Assembly: GCA_035937795.1 (NCBI GenBank)
Contig: DASZHO010000195.1
Location: 1-5,069, forward strand
Direction: 5' to 3'
Length of the DNA: 5,069 bases
Source of the DNA: JAMQPK01 sp035937795
Lineage (GTDB): Bacteria > Acidobacteriota > Vicinamibacteria > Vicinamibacterales > JAMQPK01
Numbering within the stretch: the stretch's first letter is position 1; each line of letters opens with the position of its first letter. Shown piece by piece: positions 1 to 5,069 of the stretch. The position numbers and the translations under genes were made by a program. The notes below the pieces were generated by a model. It was not told where the DNA came from and did not search any database. It saw only the letters and a list, made by a program, of their open reading frames with translations.

Positions 1-531
1 CGATGCGACGCCAGGACCGGCGCGGTGCTGGAACGCCATCCGACGCCGGGGTCGACGACCTATTCAATGACGGGAGATCCCACACCGCAACGAAGCCCGC
101 TTGCCGGAACGCCGATGCAGCAGGTGCGCCCTGCTGCCGCCGGACAGGGGCAGCCGCAGTTGCTGCGCCTGGCGCAGACGCCAAGCACGCGGTTCCAGGG
201 CGCACACGGCCAGGAGTGGCGCGACGGCAAATTGTGGACGACGTCGACTTCATCGCGGTCGATTTTCTGCATCGAGCCGAAAGCATGGGTCGTTGAGAAG
301 CGGCTGCAGGCGCCCGGCCCGCGTCCGCACGGGCTCGCGTGGGAAGGCCGGTATCTGTGGCACGGTGATTCTGATTACAAAGCGTTTTTCAAGTTCGACA
401 TCGACACCGGGGAGATCGTCGAGAAGATTCAGCTCGCGCCCGACGATCCGCTGCCGCACGGCCTGACCATCTGGGAAGGCACGCTCTGGTATTGCGACGA
501 CATCGGGGTGGTGTGCAACATGAAAATCTGA
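1..531 (+). CDS. Beta-propeller repeat protein, C-terminal part (5' end outside window)
   Basis: This is the C-terminal 176 codons of a gene that enters from the left edge; the frame is open from base 1 to the TGA at 529-531. Three blade-like repeats are visible, each starting HG followed by a W-x-x-x-x-L/x-W core: HGQEWRDGKLW (His codon at 205), HGLAWEGRYLW (328) and HGLTIWEGTLW (457), spaced 41 and 43 codons. A further blade end, CDARTGAVLER, lies at the extreme left and matches FDIDTGEIVEK at 394-426. For this reason I treat the gene as truncated by the window rather than starting at the GTG at 25. The repeats resemble NHL/SMP-30/Vgb/YncE-type propellers, which bind ligands or act as lyases or lactonases, usually outside the cytoplasm. 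I cannot assign a substrate. Between the first blade end and HGQEW lies a Q/P/A-rich stretch unlike a blade. The gene is convergent with the ABC-F gene, leaving 20 bp with no obvious terminator hairpin. Confidence 0.8.
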   Translation, partial: RCDARTGAVLERHPTPGSTTYSMTGDPTPQRSPLAGTPMQQVRPAAAGQGQPQLLRLAQTPSTRFQGAHGQEWRDGKLWTTSTSSRSIFCIEPKAWVVEKRLQAPGPRPHGLAWEGRYLWHGDSDYKAFFKFDIDTGEIVEKIQLAPDDPLPHGLTIWEGTLWYCDDIGVVCNMKI

Positions 532-551
532 CGGCGGCGCAGATCCGAGCC

Positions 552-2150
552 TCAGGCCACCGACGCGGCGTATTCCTCGTAGCTTCCCTTGAAGTCGACG
601 ATTTTCCCGTCCTCGAAGTGCCACATCCTGGTGCCGACTTCCTCGAGCAAGTCCTGGTCGTGCGTCACCAGCAGGACGGTGCCCTGGAATTTCTGAAGGG
701 CCACGTTCAGGGCGTTGATTGATTCCAGATCCAGATGGTTGGTTGGCTCATCGAGCACCAGCACGTTCGGCTGCTGCAGCATCATGCGGCAGAAGAGCAG
801 CCTCGCCGTTTCGCCGCCCGAGAGCGCTTCGGTCGGTTTGTGGCCTTCTTCGCCGCTGAACAGCATCTGGCCGAGCAGCCCGTGGATCTCCTGGCGTGAA
901 GCCCCCGGGTCGAAGCGGTGCAGCCATTCGGCCGCCGTCAGGCCCTTCTCGATGGCGCCGGTGTGGTCCTGCGGGAAATAGCCGATCGAGACTTCGTGGC
1001 CCCAGATCACCTTGCCTGCGTCGAGATCCCCGGGGGACGCCGGCACGTTCGGCGCGTCGGCCAGCAGCGCCTTCAGCAGCGTCGTCTTGCCGGCGCCGTT
1101 GCGTCCCACCAGGACGATTTTCTCGCCGCGATTCACGATGGTCTTGAAGCCGGTGATGACGTGCGTCTCTTTGAAGCTCTTCGACACCGTCTCGGCTTCG
1201 AGCGCGATCTTTCCGGAAGGGCGCTTCATCGAGAACTTGATGTAGGGGCGCTGGATGTTCGACCGCGCAAGCTCGGTCGTCTGCAGCCGCTCGACTTCCT
1301 TGCGGCGCGACGTCACCTGGCTGGCGCGCGTGCCGGCGCCGAACCGCGCGATGAAGTCGTTCAGCTGCGCGATCTTCTTCTCGCGCTGCACGTTCTCGGC
1401 TTCAATGCTCGAGCGAATCTGGGTCTTGGCGACGACCATGTCGTCGTAGCCGCCCGTGTACGTGATGATGGTCTGATAGTCGATGTCGGCGATGTGCGTG
1501 CAGACCTGGTTCAGAAAATGGCGGTCGTGCGAGATCACGATGAGCGTGCCGTCGTAGCGGACCAGAAGCTCCTTCAGCCAGTGGATCGAATCAAGGTCGA
1601 GGTGGTTGGTCGGCTCGTCCAGCAGCAGGGCTTCGGGGTGGCCGAAGAGCGCCTGCGCCAGCAGAACGCGCACCTTCTGGCCGCCCTGCAGCTCCGACAT
1701 CCTGCGCTCGTGAAGCGCATCGGCGATGTCGAGCCCCTGCAGGAGCACGGCGGCATTGCTCTCGGCGGCATACCCGTCTTCTTCGCCGACGATGCCCTCG
1801 AGCTCGCCCAGGCGCATGCCGGTCTCGTGGGTCATCTCGGGCCGGGCGTAGAGCTCGTCGCGCTCGGTCAACGCCGACCAGAGCCGATGATTGCCCATGA
1901 TCACCGTGTCGATCACGCGGTAGCTGTCGAACGCGTACTGGTCCTGACGAAGGACCCCCAGCTTGCGGGGGCGGGTCACGGTGCCACGCTGCGGATCGAG
2001 CTCGCCGGTGAGCAGCTTCATGAACGTTGATTTGCCTGCGCCGTTCGGGCCTGTAAGGCCGTAGCGCCGCGGAGCCGAAAAGGTGGTACTGACGTCTTCG
2101 AACAACGTCTTCGAGCCGAACCGCATGGATACGCCGCTGACACCAATCAT
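552..2150 (-). CDS. ybiT: ABC-F family ATPase, YbiT type (ribosome-associated)
   Basis: The gene encodes 532 residues, matching the roughly 530 of E. coli YbiT, which it resembles along its whole length (for example FGSKTLFEDVS, RQDQYAF, DTVIMG, ISHDRHFLNQVCTHIADIDY). Domain 1 has Walker A GPNGAGKST (34-42), a signature written LQGGQ (154-158) rather than LSGGQ, Walker B LLLDEPTNHLD (175-185) and the H-loop SHD (207-209). A charged linker of about 70 residues (roughly 240-310) is the P-site tRNA interaction region of ABC-F proteins. Domain 2 has Walker A GRNGAGKTT (349-357), LSGGE (443-447), LVLDEPTNHLD (464-474) and THD (496-498). There are no membrane segments, as expected for ABC-F proteins, which act in the cytosol at the ribosomal E site and influence elongation. 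The ATG at 2150 has AGAGGA 9 nt upstream, and an in-frame TAG at 2180-2178 excludes a longer product. Transcription diverges from the SulP gene. A role in antibiotic resistance is not indicated, since YbiT is regarded as a housekeeping or regulatory ABC-F. Confidence 0.95.
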   Translation of the reverse strand: MIGVSGVSMRFGSKTLFEDVSTTFSAPRRYGLTGPNGAGKSTFMKLLTGELDPQRGTVTRPRKLGVLRQDQYAFDSYRVIDTVIMGNHRLWSALTERDELYARPEMTHETGMRLGELEGIVGEEDGYAAESNAAVLLQGLDIADALHERRMSELQGGQKVRVLLAQALFGHPEALLLDEPTNHLDLDSIHWLKELLVRYDGTLIVISHDRHFLNQVCTHIADIDYQTIITYTGGYDDMVVAKTQIRSSIEAENVQREKKIAQLNDFIARFGAGTRASQVTSRRKEVERLQTTELARSNIQRPYIKFSMKRPSGKIALEAETVSKSFKETHVITGFKTIVNRGEKIVLVGRNGAGKTTLLKALLADAPNVPASPGDLDAGKVIWGHEVSIGYFPQDHTGAIEKGLTAAEWLHRFDPGASRQEIHGLLGQMLFSGEEGHKPTEALSGGETARLLFCRMMLQQPNVLVLDEPTNHLDLESINALNVALQKFQGTVLLVTHDQDLLEEVGTRMWHFEDGKIVDFKGSYEEYAASVA

Positions 2151-2159
2151 GTTGAAAAT

Positions 2160-2165
2160 TCCTCT
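2160..2165 (-). promoter_or_regulatory. Ribosome binding site of ybiT
   Basis: The minus strand reads AGAGGA, then nine bases, then ATG at 2150. This is a good Shine-Dalgarno match at normal spacing and fixes the ATPase start. Confidence 0.75.
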
Positions 2166-2172
2166 CGCGAGA
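2163..2172. promoter_or_regulatory. 10-bp perfect palindrome in divergent promoter region (candidate operator)
   Basis: TCTCGCGAGA is identical on both strands. It lies between the two divergent starts, just downstream of the predicted ATPase transcription start and overlapping the edge of its ribosome binding site. It also lies just upstream of the possible -10 of the transporter gene. A dimeric regulator bound here could affect both genes. Only the symmetry is observed; regulatory function is inferred, and a 10-bp GC-rich palindrome can arise by chance. Confidence 0.35.
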
Positions 2173-2178
2173 ACCTTC

Positions 2179-2184
2179 TATTAT
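2179..2184 (+). promoter_or_regulatory. Possible -10 element of the SulP transporter gene
   Basis: TATTAT matches TATAAT at five of six positions and overlaps the opposite-strand -10 of ybiT. A TTGAAA hexamer lies at 2152-2157, but the spacer would be 21 bp, longer than usual. If used, transcription would start near 2191, only about 8 nt before the ATG at 2199, giving a nearly leaderless message. That agrees with the absence of any Shine-Dalgarno sequence there. Confidence 0.35.
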
Positions 2185-2188
2185 AGCA
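2180..2188 (-). promoter_or_regulatory. Extended -10 promoter of ybiT
   Basis: The minus strand reads TGCTATAAT, a perfect extended -10 element (TGn followed by TATAAT). No good -35 is seen at 16-18 bp (bases around 2203-2209 lie inside the transporter coding start), which extended -10 promoters can tolerate. A start point near 2173 would give a leader of about 22 nt containing the AGAGGA site. In a high-GC window, this AT-rich exact match in the right place is persuasive. Confidence 0.65.
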
Positions 2189-2198
2189 CTACTTGCAG

Positions 2199-3890
2199 AT
2201 GAAACGACTCATCCCGGAATCGGTTACCGCCCTGAGGCACTATGACCGGCGAACCTTCGTGGCGGATTTGATCGCCGGCGTCACGGTCGGTTTCGTCGCG
2301 CTGCCGCTCGCGATGGCCTTTGCGATCGCATCGGGAATGCCTCCCGAGAACGGCATCTATTGCGCGATCGTGGCGGGCTTTCTCACATCTGCGCTGGGCG
2401 GATCGCGCACGGCTATCGGTGGACCGACCGGCGCCTTCGTGGTGGTGGTGGCCGGCATCATCAAGCAGTACGGCGTCGACGGGCTGTTCATGTGCACGAT
2501 GATGGCGGGCGTCATTCTGATCTCGCTCGGTGTCTCGCGCGTCGGCTCGGCCGTGAAATACATTCCGCGGCCGGTCGTCATCGGCTTCACCAACGGCATC
2601 GCGGTCCTGATTGCCAGTACTCAGATCCGAGACTTCTTCGGCCTGCAGGTGGCGAGCGTGCCCGATGAATTCGTGCCGCGTATCCACCTCCTGGCGAGCC
2701 GCTTTTTCACGATGTCATGGCCGGCGACGGCGATTGGTCTGGCGACGCTCGCCATCGTCATCATCACGCCGCGTCTGTTCAAGCACGTGCCCGGCACCAT
2801 CGTGGCGATGGTCGGTCTGACGATCGTGGCGACCGCGATGGCGTTGCCGATTGAAACCATCGGTACGCGCTTCGGCGGTGTGCCGTCAGGTCTACCGCAT
2901 CTTCTGATTCCGGTATTTCACGTGAGCCTCGTCACAAGGCTGCTGGCACCGGCCATCACGGTGGCGTTTCTCGGTGCCATCGAGTCGCTGCTGTCGGCCA
3001 CGGTCGCCGACCGCATGATGGGCACGCGCCACAATCCCAACATGGAACTGGTGGCGCAGGGTGTTGCCAACGTCTGCTCGCCGATGCTGGGAGGGTTGCC
3101 CGCGACCGGCGCCATCGCGCGAACCGCCACCAACATCCGCTCGGGCGCGAAAACGCCCGTCGCGGGAATCATTCACGCGCTGACGCTGCTGATGATTCTG
3201 CTCTTCGCGGCGCCGCTCGCCGCCAGGGTGCCGCTTTCGGCGCTGGCCGGCATTCTGTTCGTGGTCGCCTACAACATGGGTGAGTGGCGCGAGATTCCGG
3301 CGCTCGTCAAGCTGACCAAGGCGGACGTTTCGGTCTGGCTGGCTACGTTCGCGCTCACGGTGCTGGCCGACCTCACGGTGGCGGTCGAAGTCGGCATGGT
3401 GCTGGCGTCGCTGCTGTTCATCCGGAGAGTCGCCATGACCACGTCGGTTGCGCGGGTGACCGGGCGGCTCATTGAAGAAGGTCGCGTGCATTCGCTGCAG
3501 GAAGCCCGCGTGCCCGAGTACGTGGCGCTCTACCGTATTCACGGGCCGTTTCTGTTCGGCGCCACCGACAAGCTGGACAGAATCATCGACCATCTGGCGA
3601 CGCTGCCGCCGATCGTCATAGTGAGGCTCCGTCACGTGCCGGCCATGGACGCGTCAGGCCTGCAGGCGCTGGAGGATCTTGCCGACGGTCTCAAAGAGTC
3701 GGGGCGGACGCTGATTCTCTGCGGGGCGCGCGAGCAGCCCGCGCAGCTGATGCGCCGGGCCGAATTTCACCAGCATGTCGGCCATGAGAACATCTGCGCG
3801 AACATTCAGGACGCGCTGTCCCGCGCGGCGAAGATCGCCCGCGAAGGAAGACCATCGGAGGCAGTTCTGTCGGCGACAGTTCTGTCTTGA
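2199..3890 (+). CDS. SulP/SLC26 family anion transporter with STAS domain (DauA-like)
   Basis: This is a 563-residue inner-membrane transporter. Residues 1-410 form the hydrophobic SulP core with about a dozen or more membrane segments. Conserved blocks include DLIAGVTVGFVALPLAMA (23-40), GGSRTAIGGPTGAF (67-80), YIPRPVVIGFTNGIAV (121-136), GAIESLL (259-265) and GGLPATGAIARTATNIRSG (298-316). After an RR anchor (409-410), residues 440-543 form a STAS domain with the hallmark DASGL (484-488), a cytoplasmic regulatory module. Length and motifs are closest to E. coli DauA/YchM (559 residues), which carries C4-dicarboxylates rather than sulfate, so sulfate, bicarbonate or dicarboxylate are all possible. 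I chose ATG 2199; a TTG at 2193 would add two residues, and an in-frame TAG at 2184 rules out anything longer. No Shine-Dalgarno is visible. The protein ends in a short tail made partly by a 15-bp imperfect duplication. Confidence 0.93.
   Translation: MKRLIPESVTALRHYDRRTFVADLIAGVTVGFVALPLAMAFAIASGMPPENGIYCAIVAGFLTSALGGSRTAIGGPTGAFVVVVAGIIKQYGVDGLFMCTMMAGVILISLGVSRVGSAVKYIPRPVVIGFTNGIAVLIASTQIRDFFGLQVASVPDEFVPRIHLLASRFFTMSWPATAIGLATLAIVIITPRLFKHVPGTIVAMVGLTIVATAMALPIETIGTRFGGVPSGLPHLLIPVFHVSLVTRLLAPAITVAFLGAIESLLSATVADRMMGTRHNPNMELVAQGVANVCSPMLGGLPATGAIARTATNIRSGAKTPVAGIIHALTLLMILLFAAPLAARVPLSALAGILFVVAYNMGEWREIPALVKLTKADVSVWLATFALTVLADLTVAVEVGMVLASLLFIRRVAMTTSVARVTGRLIEEGRVHSLQEARVPEYVALYRIHGPFLFGATDKLDRIIDHLATLPPIVIVRLRHVPAMDASGLQALEDLADGLKESGRTLILCGAREQPAQLMRRAEFHQHVGHENICANIQDALSRAAKIAREGRPSEAVLSATVLS
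3861..3890 (+). repeat. 15-bp imperfect tandem duplication at the 3' end of the transporter gene
   Basis: Two 15-bp units (3861-3875 and 3876-3890) share the identical 10-mer CAGTTCTGTC (3862-3871 and 3877-3886). They encode AVLSA and TVLS-stop, so the duplication shapes the last residues after the STAS domain and includes the stop codon. Confidence 0.6.
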
Positions 3891-3915
3891 CAGTCGACCC
3901 GTCAGGGGCTATCTC
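3887..3915 (+). promoter_or_regulatory. Candidate promoter for the exported-protein genes
   Basis: A consensus -35, TTGACA, lies at 3887-3892 and overlaps the transporter stop codon (TGA 3888-3890). Seventeen bases further on is TATCTC (3910-3915), only a three-of-six match to TATAAT. The perfect -35 and ideal spacing favour a promoter; the poor -10 argues against a strong one. It would start transcription near 3922, about 14 nt before the next ATG, with its Shine-Dalgarno inside the leader. Read-through from the transporter gene is the alternative. Confidence 0.35.
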
Positions 3916-3925
3916 TTACGCGGAC

Positions 3926-3931
3926 AGGAGG
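3926..3931 (+). promoter_or_regulatory. Ribosome binding site of the 274-residue exported protein
   Basis: AGGAGG, a full consensus Shine-Dalgarno, sits four bases before the ATG at 3936. The spacing is slightly tight, but no other start codon lies between the transporter stop and this ATG in the frame. Confidence 0.8.
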
Positions 3932-3935
3932 CATC

Positions 3936-4760
3936 ATGTTCCAGGGACGTCAGGGGCGTCAGCCGGCGATTCTGACGGTGACCGTCGCGGTTGCCTCGAT
4001 CATGCTGGCGGGGAGCGTGATCCGTGTGACCGGCCAGGGCCAGACCAGCGCGATGCCGCGGACCAGCAGCGGCAAGCCTGACTTCACGGGTATCTGGCAG
4101 GCGATGAACACCGCCAACTGGGATCTTCTGGCTCATGAGGCCAGGCGAGGCCCGGTCGCTGCGCTCGGGGCCGCGTTCAGCATCCCGGCGGGGAGAGGCG
4201 TGGTGGACGGGGATGAAATCCCTTATCTCCCCGAAGCCGCGGCGAAGAAGAAGGAGAATGCCGCCAACTGGTTGACCCGCGATCCGGAGATCAAGTGCTT
4301 CATGCCTGGCGTCCCGCGGATGATGTACATGCCGTATCCGTTTCAGATCGTGCAGGGCCCGGACACGATCATGATGGCGTCGGAGTTCGCGAGCGCGAGC
4401 CGTACGATCCGGATGAACACCAAGGATCAGAGCCCAACCGATACCTGGATGGGTTGGAGCGTCGGCCGCTGGGAGGGTGACACTCTGGTGGTCGATGTGA
4501 CCGACCAGGTCGATCAGACGTGGCTCGACCGTGCCGGCGATTTCCACAGCGCGGCGCTGCACGTCGTGGAGCGCTACTCGCCCCTGGACCATAACACGCT
4601 CAATTACGAGGCGAGGATCGAAGATCCGAAGGTCTTCTCGCGGCCCTGGACGATTCGCATGCCCCTATACCGGCACGTCGAGCCGCACGCGCAATTACTG
4701 GAATACAAGTGCGTCGAATTTGTCGAGGAACTGATGTACGGGCACCTGCGGAAGCGGTAG
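3936..4760 (+). CDS. Exported protein of unknown function, GKPDF(T/S)GIW family
   Basis: The product has 274 residues. Its N-terminus has basic residues (R5, R8), then a hydrophobic stretch (about 11-29) and small residues ending near GQGQTSA (33-39), consistent with a Sec signal peptide or a single membrane anchor. The mature part begins with GKPDFTGIW (46-54) and carries KCFMPGVPR (120-128), PYPFQIVQ (133-140), MGWSVGRWEGDTLVVDV (172-188), DQTWLDRAGDFHS (193-205) and LHVVERYS (208-215). I recognise this motif set from large, uncharacterised paralogue families of Acidobacteriota; no reaction is known to me. The mature part has two cysteines, C121 and C259, both in KC contexts, which could form a disulfide outside the cytoplasm. 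The gene follows the transporter by 45 bp and precedes another exported gene by 46 bp, so the pair may be an operon. The first codons contain a 9-bp tandem repeat giving QGRQGR. Export is well supported; function is unassigned. Confidence 0.88.
   Translation: MFQGRQGRQPAILTVTVAVASIMLAGSVIRVTGQGQTSAMPRTSSGKPDFTGIWQAMNTANWDLLAHEARRGPVAALGAAFSIPAGRGVVDGDEIPYLPEAAAKKKENAANWLTRDPEIKCFMPGVPRMMYMPYPFQIVQGPDTIMMASEFASASRTIRMNTKDQSPTDTWMGWSVGRWEGDTLVVDVTDQVDQTWLDRAGDFHSAALHVVERYSPLDHNTLNYEARIEDPKVFSRPWTIRMPLYRHVEPHAQLLEYKCVEFVEELMYGHLRKR
3942..3959 (+). repeat. 9-bp tandem repeat in the signal-peptide n-region
   Basis: CAGGGACGT is followed directly by CAGGGGCGT (one mismatch) and a further CAG, encoding QGRQGRQ. 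The 9-mer GTCAGGGGC within it (3949-3957) also occurs upstream at 3901-3909. This is probably local slippage in the positively charged n-region, where sequence is weakly constrained. Confidence 0.45.
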
Positions 4761-4795
4761 AATCAACGGTATCGGGGCCGGATCGTGCTTTGAAA

Positions 4796-4801
4796 AGGAG
4801 G
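4796..4801 (+). promoter_or_regulatory. Ribosome binding site selecting the GTG start at 4807
   Basis: AGGAGG stands five bases before GTG 4807. It decides the start of the last gene, since no ATG is available nearby in that frame and the resulting N-terminus forms a clean signal peptide. Confidence 0.8.
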
Positions 4802-4806
4802 GTGTC

Positions 4807-5069
4807 GTGCGTCAAAGGCATCTCGCAACCTGCAGCCTGTTCATTGCGCTTGTCACGTTGTCGTTGTCGGTAGTGCTGGCCGGTCAGGCGACGGCACCGG
4901 CCTCGACGAGCCAGAAAGCCTGGACGGCGCCCCGCGGGGCCGATGGCCATGCGGATCTGTCTGGGGTCTGGGCGCACAACGCCGCGACGCCGCTGGAGCG
5001 CCCGGCCGAGCTGGCCGGAAAGCCGCTCCTGACCGATGACGAGGTGACGGCTTTGCAGCGGAAAGCGGC
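4807..5069 (+). CDS. Exported protein of unknown function, ADLSGVW family, N-terminal part (3' end outside window)
   Basis: Eighty-seven complete codons run off the right edge. The protein starts at a GTG behind AGGAGG. It has R2 and R4, a hydrophobic segment (about 6-25) and VLAGQATA (23-30), suggesting signal peptidase I cleavage near residue 25 or 30. C9 is too early and its context (LATC) too poor for a lipobox. The mature part has PRGADGHADLSGVW (42-55), then NAATPLERPAELAGKPLL (58-75) and TDDEV (76-80). This is the start of another family common, as I recall, among acidobacterial secreted proteins, where the usual form is near 'DGKPDLSGVW'; here H48-A49 replace the K-P pair. The motif resembles GKPDFTGIW in the preceding gene, suggesting related folds or tandem paralogues, although the rest cannot be compared. 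Function is unknown. Confidence 0.82.
   Translation, partial: MRQRHLATCSLFIALVTLSLSVVLAGQATAPASTSQKAWTAPRGADGHADLSGVWAHNAATPLERPAELAGKPLLTDDEVTALQRKA

Noticed and set aside
25..531. GTG at 25 as the true start of the beta-propeller gene, with AGGA eight bases upstream
   Set aside because: The frame is open to base 1, and the residues before GTG (CDARTG) match the conserved blade end seen again at 394-411, so the gene most likely begins before the window.
532..551. Possible bidirectional terminator between the convergent stops
   Set aside because: The 20-bp gap has no stem-loop with a T-run. The nearby GCCTCAGGC (549-557) has 4-base arms with a single central base and cannot form a hairpin.
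918..2030. Long open frame (370 codons) on the + strand opposite the ABC-F gene
   Set aside because: Its product is rich in Arg, Ala, Leu, Val and His with no recognisable motif, and the minus-strand frame encodes a full ABC-F protein with all motifs. It is a GC-rich antisense shadow.
2892..3635. Open frame of 247 codons on the minus strand inside the transporter gene
   Set aside because: Its composition (His, Arg, Gln, Asp rich, no hydrophobic core) is typical of an antisense shadow of a membrane protein gene. The + strand frame is unambiguous.
3888..3936. Transporter stop and the next ATG are in the same frame with no stop between, so TGA read-through would fuse the two proteins
   Set aside because: This has a one-in-three chance of occurring. 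The next gene has its own perfect Shine-Dalgarno and a signal peptide that would be pointless in a fusion, and no recoding signal was seen.
3909..4592. Open frame of 227 codons on the minus strand opposite the exported protein gene
   Set aside because: It has no motif, no good ribosome binding site was recognised, and the + strand frame carries family motifs, a signal peptide and AGGAGG.
4761..4806. Possible hairpin around ATCGGGGCCGGAT in the last intergenic region
   Set aside because: The arms mispair after three bases and no T-run follows, so it is not credible as a terminator or riboswitch.
4600..4977. Minus-strand open frame spanning the junction of the last two genes
   Set aside because: It crosses an intergenic region and two well-supported + strand reading frames; its product is Arg-rich low-complexity sequence.

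Overview
The window reads as a high-GC bacterial chromosome segment, most likely from a soil-type Acidobacteriota (Vicinamibacteria-like) genome. That placement is an inference. It rests mainly on the last two genes, which carry the 'GKPDFTGIW' / 'ADLSGVW' secreted-protein motifs that I associate with expanded acidobacterial paralogue families. No RNA genes, insertion sequences, CRISPR arrays, attachment sites or origins were seen.

Layout: (1) Bases 1-531 hold the 3' end of a secreted-type beta-propeller gene on the + strand, cut by the window edge. (2) It converges, with only 20 bp between stop codons, on a complete minus-strand gene (552-2150) for an ABC-F translation-associated ATPase of the YbiT type. 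(3) A 48-bp divergent intergenic region (2151-2198) separates that ATPase from a SulP/SLC26 anion transporter with a C-terminal STAS domain (2199-3890, +), closest in my recollection to E. coli DauA (YchM). This short gap carries a perfect extended -10 for the ATPase, a weaker overlapping -10 for the transporter, and a perfect 10-bp palindrome. (4) Downstream of the transporter, after 45 bp, is an exported 274-residue protein of unknown function (3936-4760). After a further 46 bp comes the start of a second exported protein with a related N-terminal motif (4807 to the window end, truncated).

The three right-hand + strand genes are closely spaced and could be co-transcribed. However, a consensus -35 hexamer overlaps the transporter stop codon and may give the exported-protein pair its own promoter. 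There is no clear functional pathway linking the ATPase (ribosome), the transporter (inner membrane) and the exported proteins (cell envelope). The window looks mostly like ordinary chromosome. The best points for a second look are the compact divergent control region with its palindrome and the pair of uncharacterised exported proteins behind the transporter. I found no convincing evidence for a new multi-gene system.
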